A DNA stretch of 64,000 bases. Source: an uncultured Rheinheimera sp. (lineage in GTDB: Bacteria; Pseudomonadota; Gammaproteobacteria; Enterobacterales; Alteromonadaceae). Location: NCBI GenBank assembly GCA_943913835.1, contig CALTZU010000001.1, positions 1 to 64,000 on the forward strand, written 5' to 3'. The notes beneath the pieces were generated by a model. The model did not search any database. It was not told where the DNA came from and saw nothing but the letters and a program-made list of their open reading frames with translations. Positions 26,320-35,812 of this stretch are shown in pieces (position 1 is the first letter of the stretch; each line of letters begins with the position of its first letter). The translations under genes were made by a program, and so were the position numbers.

Positions 26320-26367
26320 GTTTTGGCTGCTTGATTAAATTGCTCCATAAAATCCCCGCCAATGTGC

Positions 26368-26383
26368 CTGTCTCTTATACACA
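26368..26383. mobile_element. Tn5/IS50-type transposon end footprint (16-mer)
   Basis: CTGTCTCTTATACACA matches the first 16 bases of the Tn5 mosaic end exactly. The IS50 outside end differs at one of these positions. No transposase or second end is found near it. It could be a solo end left by a decayed IS4/IS50-group element, or a sequencing-library adapter artefact at an assembly join. Confidence 0.5.
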
Positions 26384-26417
26384 AATCCCCCAGTGTTTAC
26401 TGGGGGATTTTTTTTGA
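26383..26417 (+). terminator. Rho-independent terminator of yciI-like gene
   Basis: A perfect 12-bp stem AAATCCCCCAGT/ACTGGGGGATTT (26383-26394 and 26399-26410, loop GTTT) is followed by a T-tract. It begins at the last base of the Tn5-like 16-mer. Confidence 0.9.
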
Positions 26418-26452
26418 ACTATCAGCCTATTCTGCAGTGACAAAAGTAGCTG

Positions 26453-27253
26453 TTACTGTGGCAAGCGGGATGCGGGCGCTGGCAAACTAAACTGATACTC
26501 CGCCAGTTGGTAACGTTGAACTATCAGTCCGAGTTCGCCATTGTCGTATAAGTGCTGCCAGGCTTTGGCCAGTTGCTCTAAGCGCTCCGGGCTTAGTGTG
26601 TGGCGGTTAAAGCCAAAATACACCGGGCTTTGATACACCTCAAACAAGGGGTTTAAACCTGCTGTCGATAAACCCGACTGCTTTTTCCAGTAATGATAAG
26701 CTACTATATCTTCCAGCACTCCATGCACACGCCCATTCAGCAGCAGCGCCTGCTTATCTTCATTGCCACGAATAAACACAAAGTGGGTGCGATTTTTTGC
26801 ATCGTTTAAAATGCTATCCAGCTCATCGCCATAATAAGCGCCATTGAGCAGGGCAATAATGCCTGATGTGCCGCTGCGCTTGAGTTGTGTTAGGTTGCTT
26901 AAACCAGGAAATGCCACAGTTTTGCCGACCAGATAGATCACTTCCTGCTGATGTGGGCCAATAAAGGCAAATTGTTGACTGCGCTCGGCGTTGTAACTTA
27001 AGTGGCTTAACACATCCAGTTCGCCTTGTTCGATCAGCTTGAGTGATCGTAACCAGGGGCTATGAATAAATTCCAGGCTACAACCTACTTCCTTTACCAG
27101 ACGGGTTAGCAAGTCGACATTCAGACCTGTCCAGCTGTCCTTTTGCTGAATAATATAAGGCGCGAAGCTGGTTTCAATCCCCATACGCATGGTACAGCTT
27201 TCAGAGCGGAAACTCAGCAACAGGGCGAAGAGGGCTATGAAAGCAAGCTTCAT
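26453..27253 (-). CDS. Periplasmic solute-binding protein (SBP_bac_3 type), orphan
   Basis: This 266-residue protein has an N-terminal signal peptide (MKLAFIALFALLLSFRSES, probably cleaved) followed by an extracellular solute-binding family 3 fold: FAPYIIQQKDSWTGLNVDLL, EQGELDVLSHLSYNAERS, and the late PVYFGFNRH region. The family normally binds amino acids or similar solutes. No permease or ATPase gene is adjacent, and it lacks a fused kinase, so it may be a free-standing sensor or scavenging protein. Confidence 0.83.
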   Translation of the reverse strand: MKLAFIALFALLLSFRSESCTMRMGIETSFAPYIIQQKDSWTGLNVDLLTRLVKEVGCSLEFIHSPWLRSLKLIEQGELDVLSHLSYNAERSQQFAFIGPHQQEVIYLVGKTVAFPGLSNLTQLKRSGTSGIIALLNGAYYGDELDSILNDAKNRTHFVFIRGNEDKQALLLNGRVHGVLEDIVAYHYWKKQSGLSTAGLNPLFEVYQSPVYFGFNRHTLSPERLEQLAKAWQHLYDNGELGLIVQRYQLAEYQFSLPAPASRLPQ

Positions 27254-27512
27254 CGCATACTTCCGAACTCAGCGAAAAGTAATTTAACTATATACGCAAG
27301 GGCAGCAGCTTGCCTGAGAAATCATCAGGGCAGGGGCAGGATTATTCCAGGTGGTCAATAGTTCATGATTTTGTTGCACAATAAGGAACTGCATACTAGG
27401 CTTGGTAGTAAAATTGAGCTGATGAGCAAAGGCAATAAACGGCTGCAGTGCTTGCCTGGAAAGTCTCAGTCTTTGCTGAATATTTTGTTTTTTTACTGCA
27501 AAGGAGATATTG

Positions 27513-28001
27513 ATGAATACAAAAAAACAATATGATCAGGTAAGGCTTATGCTGGCGGCCTTGCTTCTGCTCGCTGTGTCAGGCTGTACTGTAAAACTCA
27601 TCGCTTCTTATGACGAAACTACCGATCAGAATGTAACGGCTTTGCAGCGCAAAATGGAGACATTTCTAACCGAGCTGGAAACGAAAGACGGCCTGCCAGA
27701 ATGCAGTTACAGCAATAACTCTGCGTTTTACACCCAGGCCAAAGTTGATTTAAGTGCTATCAAAGTTAGAGTTGATGCAATTCCAAATAATGACATCACT
27801 GCAGAGCAAATCGCTTTACTCGCTGGTAGCCTGCAAGACCTGCAATCCTTGCATCAATTAAAAGATAAAAACACAACAACACAGGGGGCGCTTAAATGCA
27901 TAAGCATTGACGAAATAAAAGCCCTGCGCTCTGCATTTAACGCTAGTTTTACCGCCATATTAAAGTTGGAGCTGGCGAAAAAACGTGGTGAAGCCAATTA
28001 A
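27513..28001 (+). CDS. Unrecognised lipoprotein, first of a two-gene unit
   Basis: This 162-residue protein has a type II signal peptide with lipobox LAVSGC, so it should be anchored in a membrane by an acylated Cys. The mature part is helical, with two further Cys (ECSY and KCIS) that could form a disulfide. AAGGAG at 27501-27506 fixes the ATG at 27513. A possible promoter (TTGTTG at 27371, 17-base spacer, TACTAG at 27394) lies upstream. It is followed 19 bases later by the partner gene. I do not recognise the family. Confidence 0.75.
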   Translation: MNTKKQYDQVRLMLAALLLLAVSGCTVKLIASYDETTDQNVTALQRKMETFLTELETKDGLPECSYSNNSAFYTQAKVDLSAIKVRVDAIPNNDITAEQIALLAGSLQDLQSLHQLKDKNTTTQGALKCISIDEIKALRSAFNASFTAILKLELAKKRGEAN

Positions 28002-28020
28002 CTGAAAAGGAGATCAAGTC

Positions 28021-28350
28021 ATGAATATCAATGCCGGAGAATTAGCTGGAAATATGCTTAACGCCATGCAGGGCGTCCTGTCAGATAAATGGCCTGAGAT
28101 TAAAGAGTACGCTGAGTCAGAAGCGCAAAAATTAGCTCAGTCGCTGGTGATGATTGAAGCGCTTAAAGTGGCAAACAAAATTGATCCCGAAGAAGCGGCT
28201 CTGCATTTATCCATTCAGAAAAACGCCAGTCGTATGGTGCTGCTGACGATTAAAGGATTGGGCGTGTTGGCTGTTGAACAGGCACTTAATGCCGCGCTTG
28301 AAGTAGTCAAAGAGACGGTGAATACCGCTTTGGGATTCACACTGATTTAA
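28021..28350 (+). CDS. Unrecognised 109-residue partner of the lipoprotein
   Basis: This helical protein begins MNINAGELAGNMLNAMQGVL with no signal peptide. Its C-terminal half contains a long hydrophobic/amphipathic stretch (VLLTIKGLGVLAVEQALNAALEVV) that could contact a membrane or form an oligomer. AAGGAG precedes the ATG, matching the upstream gene's ribosome-binding site. The pair looks like a small operon. No known family is recognised. Confidence 0.72.
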   Translation: MNINAGELAGNMLNAMQGVLSDKWPEIKEYAESEAQKLAQSLVMIEALKVANKIDPEEAALHLSIQKNASRMVLLTIKGLGVLAVEQALNAALEVVKETVNTALGFTLI

Positions 28351-28673
28351 AGGCCACCTAAAGTGTTTGCTGCGGCACACCAGCACTGTGGCGTAATACT
28401 GCTGCAGCTTTGTTCAATAGCCTCTGCTATATCAGCTATTGCCACTAAATTCACAAAAAACCTGATAGGCGTATGCAAGTCACTGTGGCAAAATCAGTTT
28501 TATTCCCGTCGTCCTTGATGCTGCAGCTTTGTTGACTGCGCCATTTCGCCCCAGTCACATAGCTTTACTATGCTCCTGGGGGCTAACTGGCTTGTCGCCT
28601 CCTAGTATCTTCAAGTAACTTGGGTACATAGTTTCAATAGCAAACCAAAAAACATTAACGGAGTACTGCGGTT
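28351..28673. other. 323-base gap holding the second structured repeat
   Basis: No gene is seen. It contains the complete minus-strand copy of the structured repeat (28505-28626) and, at 28401-28414, a short GCTGCAGCTTTGTT match to part of it that may be a degraded third copy. The recC ribosome-binding site (GGAG at about 28661) is at the right edge. Confidence 0.7.
28505..28626 (-). repeat. Complete minus-strand unit of structured dispersed repeat
   Basis: The reverse complement aligns end to end with 59-180. The hairpin spans 28549-28581: CCCCAG/CTGGGG outer helix, GA/GA internal loop, six-base inner helix containing one G-T pair, 5-base loop. Compared with the left copy, two outer base pairs are exchanged for other complementary pairs and one becomes a T-G wobble. 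It lies directly upstream of recC in reverse orientation. Confidence 0.85.
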
Positions 28674-31600
28674 TTGGCACTTGAGCCTGGTTTTTTAGTG
28701 ATCCATTCCAATCAGTTGGAGCAGCTGCGTGCGCTTTTGGTGCAGTTTTGTCAGCGTTATCCGCTCTCTCCCTTAGAGCTGGAACAGGTGCTGGTGCAAA
28801 GCAATGGTATAGCGCAGTGGCTGAAGCTGGCTTTTGCCGCCTCACCGGATGAAGCCAACCCTTATGAACGAGGTTTAGGTATAGCCGCGGCAATGCAGGT
28901 GCAGTTACCTGGCCGTTTTATCTGGAGTATGTATCAGTTGGCGCTGCCAGAGCAGCAATTGCCTGATTTATCTGTGTTTAGTAAAGATAGCTTACGCTGG
29001 CGTATTTTCCGTTTATTGCCCGAATTAGTAACGCAAGATGAATTTGAGCTGCTGCGCCGTTTTATCAGTGAGGATAAAGACCAGCAAAAACGCGCGCAGC
29101 TCTCGCTAAAACTGGCCGATTTATATGACCAGTATCAGGTGTACCGTGCCGACTGGCTGGCCGATTGGGCTAAGGGGCTGTATCGTTTAGCGCAAATGGA
29201 TGGTGATGCGAAAGCTATGCCGGATGATCAGCTCTGGCAGGCCAAGCTCTGGCAGGCGATTTTGGCGGAATTACCGGCAGAGCAGCGGCAACAAAGTCGG
29301 TTTTCCTTGCATCAGGCTTTTTTGCGTCAGGTAAAAAGCTGGAAAAAAGCGCCTAAAAACTTACCACGTCGCGTCATTATTTTTGGTATCTCGTCTTTAC
29401 CGCAACAAATGCTGGAAGTGTTGTCGGCCTTAGCGCCTTATTGTCAGATTTTATTGGCGGTGTTGAACCCTTGTCAGTTGTATTGGGCCGACATTATTGC
29501 CGAAAAAGACAAAGTCAAAGCAGCACAAAGACGCCAGCCGGAAAAAGCCGGTTTTTTACCTTTTGCCAGTGCCGAGCAGTTATCAGGCCAGGCGCAGCCT
29601 TTGCTGGCGGCCTGGGGTAAACAGGGGCGGGACTATATTCGCCTGTTGGATCAGTTTGACGAAACCGCCGCTCATAAAGAGTTATTTGCCCATCAAAAAG
29701 TTGATTTATTTGAATCACCCAACACCAACCATTTATTAGGCCAGTTGCAGGACGATATTTTGCAGCTGCGATCCATCACAGAAACTCAAAGCCAGTGGCC
29801 CGCTTTAACAGCTGAAGCGGCGCGCAGTATCAGCTTTCAAAAGGCGCATAGCCCACTTCGCGAAGTGGAAATTCTGCATGACCACCTGCTGCAGCTCTTT
29901 GCCCAAAACCCGGAGTTGGGTGCTAAAGATGTGATGGTGATGGTGCCGGACATTAATTTGTATGCACCTCTAATTGAGGCCGTTTTTGGCAAAGTGCCGA
30001 CGGGGGATTTGCGTTATATCCCTTACAGTATTTCCGACCAAAACAGTAAAAAGCAGCAGCCGTTATTGCAGGCTTTAGAGGTATTGTTAAGTCCGGAGCA
30101 ACAACGCTTAAACGCCAGCACTGTGTTCGATATGCTGGATATCAGTGCTTTGCAGCAGCGTTTTGGCTTAAAAGCAGCTGCTTTACCAAAGATAAAACAG
30201 TGGATTGAAGGGGCTGGTATTCGCTGGGGGCTGGATCAGCAGCACCGTCAGCAACTGGGTTTGCAGCATGGTTTTGAGCAAAACAGCTGGCTTTTTGGTA
30301 TTCGCCGTATGTTGCTGGGTTATGTTGCAGGCGATACAGCGCCCTGGCAAGGCATAGCGCCTTATGCTGACGTAGCAGGTTTAGAAGCGGCCGAACTTGG
30401 CCCTGTGCTGGTGCTGTTGCAAAAAATTAACGAGCTATGGCAACAACTTGCAGTAAAACGCAGCCCGGCCGCCTGGCATCAGCTTTTTACTCAACTGCTG
30501 CAGGATTTTTTTGCGCCCAACGAGCTGGAAAGTCAGCAGCTTGTGCAGCAATTACAACAGCAATTGCAAAGCTGGTTAGACCACACCAAAGCAGCTGCAC
30601 TAGACGAAGAATTAACCTTACATATTGCCCGGCAGGCTTTGCTGGAACCCATGCAGGCTGGCGGATTGCAGCAACGTTTTTTCAGTGGTCGGGTGAACTT
30701 TGCCACTTTGCTGCCAATGCGCTCTATTCCTTTTGCGGTGATTTGTTTACTTGGTATGAACGATGGCGCTTACCCACGAATGCAGCAGCGACAGGATTTT
30801 GATTTGATGGCGTCGGATTACCGCAGTGGCGATCGTTCACGCCGCGATGATGACCGCTATTTATTATTGGAAGCTTTATTGTCTGCCCGCCAGCAGTTTT
30901 ATATCAGCTGGGTAGGTTTTAGCGTCTTTGATAACAGTGCGCGCGCGCCTTCGGTGCTTGTGAGTCAGCTGCGTGATCATCTGTCTGCAGGCTGGACTAT
31001 GGCCGACGGCTCTGATGTTTTAGAGCAAATCACTTTAGAGCATCCTTTGCAGCCATTTAGCCGTCGTTATCGTGAAGCGGGCGCTAAGCTTGTCAGCTAT
31101 CAGCAGGAATGGGCCAGTTTGCATCAAAAAACCGATGTCGCAGAGCAGGGCGAGGCACTGGAACAGCTTGACGATTTACACTGGACATTAAAACAAGCCA
31201 GCGATTTTATGCGTGAGCCGGTGCGATTCTTTTTTAATGAACGCTTAAAAGTGCGACTGGAATTGCCGGAACTGGCCAGTATTAACGATGAAGTCTTTGC
31301 TTTGGATCCGCTGGAACGCTGGCAAATGCAGCAGCAATTAGTTGCAGAGCTCAAGCGCAGTGTCGAACGGCATGAGCTGTGGCAACAACAGACGGAGCAG
31401 CAACTGGAGTTATTCCGCCAACAAGGCCGCTTGGCTGTGGGAGCTGGTGCCGCCTTAATGCAGCAGGACTTAGTGGCAGGGTTGGAAGAGCTGGCCACGG
31501 GCTATCAGCAGTTTTTGTTGGCCTTTCCTGTGGCAGATGCTGGTTTTTATCCGCTGCGTTTTGTTTCTCAGCAGGGCGAACTGGCTGAACATTTAACAGG

Positions 31601-32123
31601 GTTCAGGCGCAGTAGTGACAGCTCTACTTTGGCTTACGCCGAGCTATTGCCTGTTGCTTTAATCAAAGATCGCAGTATCAACTGGAGGCACTTAATAGCG
31701 CCTTATCTGAAACTGCTTTTATGTTGTGCCTGTGGTCAGCCGCTGACGCTTTATGTGCTGTCCAGAGTAGGGCAGTTGGTACTGCAACCTATTGATAAAA
31801 AACAGGCAGAACAGCAGCTCAGTCAGATTTTACAGTTGATGCAACAAGGTTTGTCAGCACCTTTAGCTCTGGAGTTTAATGTTGGTGTGGAACTGGTGAA
31901 ACAGCTGGAAAAAGGTGCGGCTTTGGATGACAAACTGCTGTCGAAGCTGGAACGTTTATATGCTGGTGATGACTTCAACGCCGGTGCACTGCAACGCAGC
32001 CCTTATTTACAGCGTGCTTTTGCCCGGTTTGATGTGCTTTGGCAAGAGGGCCAGTTAGCAAAGAACGCCAGTGCTTTATATGGACCACTACTCGCCGTTA
32101 AATACAGCGAGGTGTCGGCATGA
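28674..32123 (+). CDS. recC: Exodeoxyribonuclease V gamma subunit (RecC)
   Basis: This 1149-residue RecC begins FLVIHSNQLEQLRALL with the inactive helicase-like fold. It has the family segments LVQSNGIAQWLKL, KAHSPLREVEILHDHLL and LLPMRSIPFAVICLLGMNDG. It recognises Chi and splits DNA strands in the RecBCD complex during double-strand-break repair. The start is TTG at 28674 with GGAG upstream. It overlaps recB by 4 bases (ATGA). ptrA, which separates recC and recB in E. coli, is absent. Confidence 0.96.
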   Translation: MALEPGFLVIHSNQLEQLRALLVQFCQRYPLSPLELEQVLVQSNGIAQWLKLAFAASPDEANPYERGLGIAAAMQVQLPGRFIWSMYQLALPEQQLPDLSVFSKDSLRWRIFRLLPELVTQDEFELLRRFISEDKDQQKRAQLSLKLADLYDQYQVYRADWLADWAKGLYRLAQMDGDAKAMPDDQLWQAKLWQAILAELPAEQRQQSRFSLHQAFLRQVKSWKKAPKNLPRRVIIFGISSLPQQMLEVLSALAPYCQILLAVLNPCQLYWADIIAEKDKVKAAQRRQPEKAGFLPFASAEQLSGQAQPLLAAWGKQGRDYIRLLDQFDETAAHKELFAHQKVDLFESPNTNHLLGQLQDDILQLRSITETQSQWPALTAEAARSISFQKAHSPLREVEILHDHLLQLFAQNPELGAKDVMVMVPDINLYAPLIEAVFGKVPTGDLRYIPYSISDQNSKKQQPLLQALEVLLSPEQQRLNASTVFDMLDISALQQRFGLKAAALPKIKQWIEGAGIRWGLDQQHRQQLGLQHGFEQNSWLFGIRRMLLGYVAGDTAPWQGIAPYADVAGLEAAELGPVLVLLQKINELWQQLAVKRSPAAWHQLFTQLLQDFFAPNELESQQLVQQLQQQLQSWLDHTKAAALDEELTLHIARQALLEPMQAGGLQQRFFSGRVNFATLLPMRSIPFAVICLLGMNDGAYPRMQQRQDFDLMASDYRSGDRSRRDDDRYLLLEALLSARQQFYISWVGFSVFDNSARAPSVLVSQLRDHLSAGWTMADGSDVLEQITLEHPLQPFSRRYREAGAKLVSYQQEWASLHQKTDVAEQGEALEQLDDLHWTLKQASDFMREPVRFFFNERLKVRLELPELASINDEVFALDPLERWQMQQQLVAELKRSVERHELWQQQTEQQLELFRQQGRLAVGAGAALMQQDLVAGLEELATGYQQFLLAFPVADAGFYPLRFVSQQGELAEHLTGFRRSSDSSTLAYAELLPVALIKDRSINWRHLIAPYLKLLLCCACGQPLTLYVLSRVGQLVLQPIDKKQAEQQLSQILQLMQQGLSAPLALEFNVGVELVKQLEKGAALDDKLLSKLERLYAGDDFNAGALQRSPYLQRAFARFDVLWQEGQLAKNASALYGPLLAVKYSEVSA

Positions 32124-35100
32124 GTAACTTTATAACACCAGCCATAGCCAATCTGGATTTATTGTCCTTTCCGTTATCCGGTAGTCAACTGATTGAAGCC
32201 AGTGCTGGCACAGGCAAAACCTTTACCATTGCGGCTTTGTATTTGCGTTTAGTATTGGGCCATGGCTGCGCTAAAGCCTTACTACCACCCGATATTCTGG
32301 TGGTGACTTTTACCGAAGCTGCAACTCAGGAATTAACCGAACGTATAGGCCAGCGTTTGGCTGATGCTGCCCGTTATTTTAGAGAACAATCAGATCAGGC
32401 AGACCCGTTTTTACAAAGTCTGCGCAATGAGTTTACCCCTGAGCAATGGCCACATTGTGCTTACCAGTTAGAGCTGGCGGTGCAGTATCTGGATGAAGCA
32501 GCCATTTCGACCATTCACGGCTGGTGTAATAAAGTACTGGCCGAATTTGCGCTTTCCAGCGGCTATTTGTTTGAACAAAATCTGGTGACAGACGTAGAGC
32601 AGTTGCAGCTGGATGTGATTCGGGATTATTGGCGTAACTTTTATTATCCTTTGCCTGAAGAACATATAGCCACCGTCTGGCAACTGCTACAAAACCCTGA
32701 GACTTTGCGCAAAAAGATTCTGCCGCTAATCAGTCACTTGTCGTTATTTACTGAACCTGCAACACCTGCTGTGCTTTTGCCTGCAGCCAAAGCAGAGCGT
32801 AAGCAAAAGCTGGCAGAGCTCAAAGCGCCCTGGAATAACTGGGTCAGCGAAATCCGCATCTTGCTGCATGGTGCTATTGAGCGCAAAGAAGTCGATGGCC
32901 GTAAATTGCAGGCGCGTTATCTCGACAGCTGGTTAGCCAAATTAGTGGCCTGGATAAGCGACCCTGAAATGGTCGACCCAGATTTGCAAACAGGTCAAAG
33001 CCGCTTAACGCCCGAAGGTTTGGCTGAAGCTTTTAAAGGCCCGGTGCCGCATCATCCGGCGTTTGAGGCTATGGCAACACTGGGCGAAGCACTGGCGGCT
33101 TTGCCGGATCCACAGCAGGATTTAGTGCTGCATGCCGCTTTTTGGTTTGCCCGGCGTTTCCATCAGCTGCAGTTAGAGCGCTCTGAACTGGGGTTTGATG
33201 AGCTATTAAGCCGTTTGCAACAAGCACTGACAAAAGATCAGGGCGGTGTATTGGCCGAACGTTTACGGCGTAAATTCCCGCTCGCGCTGATTGATGAATT
33301 TCAGGACACAGATCCTGTGCAGTACCAGCTGTTTGATGCTGTGTATCAACTGAAGGAAAACAGAACAGACTGCGGCATTTTATTAATAGGCGACCCAAAA
33401 CAAGCCATTTATGCCTTTCGTGGTGCGGACATTTATAGTTATTTAGCCGCTAAACAGGCCACAGCGGGCAGGCATTTTCAGCTGCCGAAAAACTTCCGTT
33501 CTACCCATGCTATGGTCAGTGCGGTCAACCACTTATTTAGTTATGCCGAAAAGCGTGCTTTAGGCGCTTTTGTGCTGGGGCGGCCAGATTTATTAAGTTT
33601 TTACCCGGTAGAAGCTCAGGGGCGCAAAGAGAGGTTTGCGCTGCAACAACAACCCGTTACGGCGCTGGAGTTTTGTATTAAAGCCTCGCCGGACGGCAAA
33701 GCTTTTAGCAAAGCTGCCGTGTTGACTGAAATGGCACAGGCCTGCGCTGAACAAATTGCGCTGTTTTTAACAAGTCACGCAGGTTTTATGCAGGACAACC
33801 AGTTCACCGCCCTTAAAACCAGCGATATTGCGGTCTTGGTCAATAACCAGCAGGAAGCCAATGCCATTAAAAAAGCTTTGGCCGAGCGCAATTTGGCGTC
33901 CGTGTATTTATCCGACAAAGGCACTGTATTTGAAAGCCCGGTGGCTTTGGATTTATTACTTTGGTTGCGCGCCTGCGCTGAACCACAACGTGAAAGCCTG
34001 GTGCGCTCAGCGCTCTCGAGCTGGAGCTTGGCCTTAAGTTATACCCAGCTTGAGCAACTGCTGCAGGATGAGCTGTTGTGGGAGCAACAACTAGCGCGTT
34101 TTGCCAGTTATCAGCAGCTTTGGCAGCAGCAAGGTGTGCTGGTGATGTTATGGCAACTGATGCGTGATTTTGCCGTGGCTGAGTTTTTACAGCAACAGCC
34201 ATCAGGCGAACGGCTTTTAACCGATATTCTGCATCTGGCGGAGCTGTTGCAACAACGCTCGATGGAGCTGGAAGGTCCGGCTGCGCTTATTCGTTATCTG
34301 GCCGAGCATCTGGCCGGGCAGGGAGATTTAGCGGCTGAGCAGCAAAAACTGCGCTTAGAAAGCGACGAAGCCCTGATCAAAGTTGTCACTATTCACAAAT
34401 CCAAAGGTCTGGAATACCCGCTGGTATTTTTGCCTTTTATTGCTTTAGCCCGGGCTGTGGATGCCGACAAAGGCCCAGTGACTTACCATCAGGATGGTGA
34501 ACTTGTGGTGGTGCTGCAGGCCAGTGAGCAGCAAGAGCAACAAGCCGAACGGGAACGTTTGGCTGAAGATATGCGCAAGCTCTACGTCGCGTTAACCCGG
34601 GCACGGCATTATTGCTGGGTGGGGCTGATGCCGGTCAAAGAGCAAAGCGCTATAGGTTATCTGTTAGCCGACGATGCTTTGGTCTCGCCTGTGGCTTTGT
34701 TGGAACAGCTATCACCTTTGCTTTCACAACCAGATATTCGTCTGGCTGACAACTTATCTGAGCAATGCACACTGGTGTCATTGCAGGATCAAACAGCTGA
34801 GCTTTTGCCTTATGCGCAAATGACACGTTCAGTGAAAGAGCTGTGGTGGATAGCCAGTTATAGCGCTTTGCTGGAGCAACATCAGCAGGACAGTAAAGCC
34901 GCAGAGCTTTTTCATGAATTACAGCAGGAATTAACCCCTGAACAAGTTCAGGATGACGTTGAGCCTACAGCAGCAAAAACTCTGACCTTGGCTCAGAGTT
35001 TTGTCCGTGGCAGTCAGGCCGGTACATTTTTACATGATGTGTTGGAGTGGGGCGCGACACAGGGTTTTGAGCAGTTAGCGCAGCAACCGGATTTATGGCA

Positions 35101-35812
35101 GCCTGGGCTTGAGACCTTAGTGCAAAAATATGGCTTGGTGCAGCCACTGCCAGACCACAGATGGCAAATCCGTTATTGGGCAGAGCAGCAGGCTCCTTAT
35201 CCTGAAACTGACACTTTAGCCGCAGCTATAGTGCCTTTGCAGTGGTGGCTGGATCAGTTGATCCGCACGCCGCTGTGGCCTGATCAACAAAGTAGTTTAA
35301 GTACACTAAGCCACGGGAGTTACCGCGCTGAACTGGAGTTTTGGTTATCGGTCGAGCAGTGCAGCAGCGCGCAGCTGGACGCTTTAGTGCAGCAGTATCT
35401 GTGGCCTGAATTGGCAAGACCAGCACTTCGCACTACTCAGCTACAAGGCATGCTGAAAGGTTTTATCGACTTAACCCTGGAGCAGGATGGCCGCTACTGG
35501 GTGCTGGACTATAAATCGAACTATATAGCGGATGGCCAGTACGATAGCCCGGCCTTAGTCCAGCAAATGCTGGCGCATCGATACGATGTGCAGGCCGCTT
35601 TGTATGCTGTGGCTATCCATCGTTTATTAAAAAGCCGCCTGGCAGGCTACAAGCCAGAGCAGCATTTAGGTGGTGCTTTGTATTGGTTCCTGCGTGGTGG
35701 TGAGGCTGCAAGCAAAGGTGTGCTTACCGCTGATATTCCGCTGGAGCTGGTGAACAAGCTGGACGCTCTGCTGCAAGGGCAATTGGTTGCTAAGGAGATG
35801 GCCCATGTTTGA
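32120..35812 (+). CDS. recB: Exodeoxyribonuclease V beta subunit (RecB)
   Basis: This 1230-residue UvrD-type helicase-nuclease has Walker A ASAGTGKTFTI (about 29-39), VVTFTEAATQEL, the DEFQDTDP Walker B region, GDPKQAIYAFRGAD, and the helicase VI region (RKLYVALTRARH). The C-terminal nuclease core holds GFIDL and VLDYKSNY with the catalytic Asp and Lys. It provides the 3'-5' motor and the nuclease of RecBCD. It overlaps recC by 4 bases and recD by 8 bases. Confidence 0.97.
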   Translation: MSNFITPAIANLDLLSFPLSGSQLIEASAGTGKTFTIAALYLRLVLGHGCAKALLPPDILVVTFTEAATQELTERIGQRLADAARYFREQSDQADPFLQSLRNEFTPEQWPHCAYQLELAVQYLDEAAISTIHGWCNKVLAEFALSSGYLFEQNLVTDVEQLQLDVIRDYWRNFYYPLPEEHIATVWQLLQNPETLRKKILPLISHLSLFTEPATPAVLLPAAKAERKQKLAELKAPWNNWVSEIRILLHGAIERKEVDGRKLQARYLDSWLAKLVAWISDPEMVDPDLQTGQSRLTPEGLAEAFKGPVPHHPAFEAMATLGEALAALPDPQQDLVLHAAFWFARRFHQLQLERSELGFDELLSRLQQALTKDQGGVLAERLRRKFPLALIDEFQDTDPVQYQLFDAVYQLKENRTDCGILLIGDPKQAIYAFRGADIYSYLAAKQATAGRHFQLPKNFRSTHAMVSAVNHLFSYAEKRALGAFVLGRPDLLSFYPVEAQGRKERFALQQQPVTALEFCIKASPDGKAFSKAAVLTEMAQACAEQIALFLTSHAGFMQDNQFTALKTSDIAVLVNNQQEANAIKKALAERNLASVYLSDKGTVFESPVALDLLLWLRACAEPQRESLVRSALSSWSLALSYTQLEQLLQDELLWEQQLARFASYQQLWQQQGVLVMLWQLMRDFAVAEFLQQQPSGERLLTDILHLAELLQQRSMELEGPAALIRYLAEHLAGQGDLAAEQQKLRLESDEALIKVVTIHKSKGLEYPLVFLPFIALARAVDADKGPVTYHQDGELVVVLQASEQQEQQAERERLAEDMRKLYVALTRARHYCWVGLMPVKEQSAIGYLLADDALVSPVALLEQLSPLLSQPDIRLADNLSEQCTLVSLQDQTAELLPYAQMTRSVKELWWIASYSALLEQHQQDSKAAELFHELQQELTPEQVQDDVEPTAAKTLTLAQSFVRGSQAGTFLHDVLEWGATQGFEQLAQQPDLWQPGLETLVQKYGLVQPLPDHRWQIRYWAEQQAPYPETDTLAAAIVPLQWWLDQLIRTPLWPDQQSSLSTLSHGSYRAELEFWLSVEQCSSAQLDALVQQYLWPELARPALRTTQLQGMLKGFIDLTLEQDGRYWVLDYKSNYIADGQYDSPALVQQMLAHRYDVQAALYAVAIHRLLKSRLAGYKPEQHLGGALYWFLRGGEAASKGVLTADIPLELVNKLDALLQGQLVAKEMAHV

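Noticed and set aside
31124..31498. 124-residue Ser/Cys-rich open frame antisense to recC
   Set aside because: Biased composition and full overlap with recC mark it as a shadow frame; similar antisense frames in recB and recD were rejected too.
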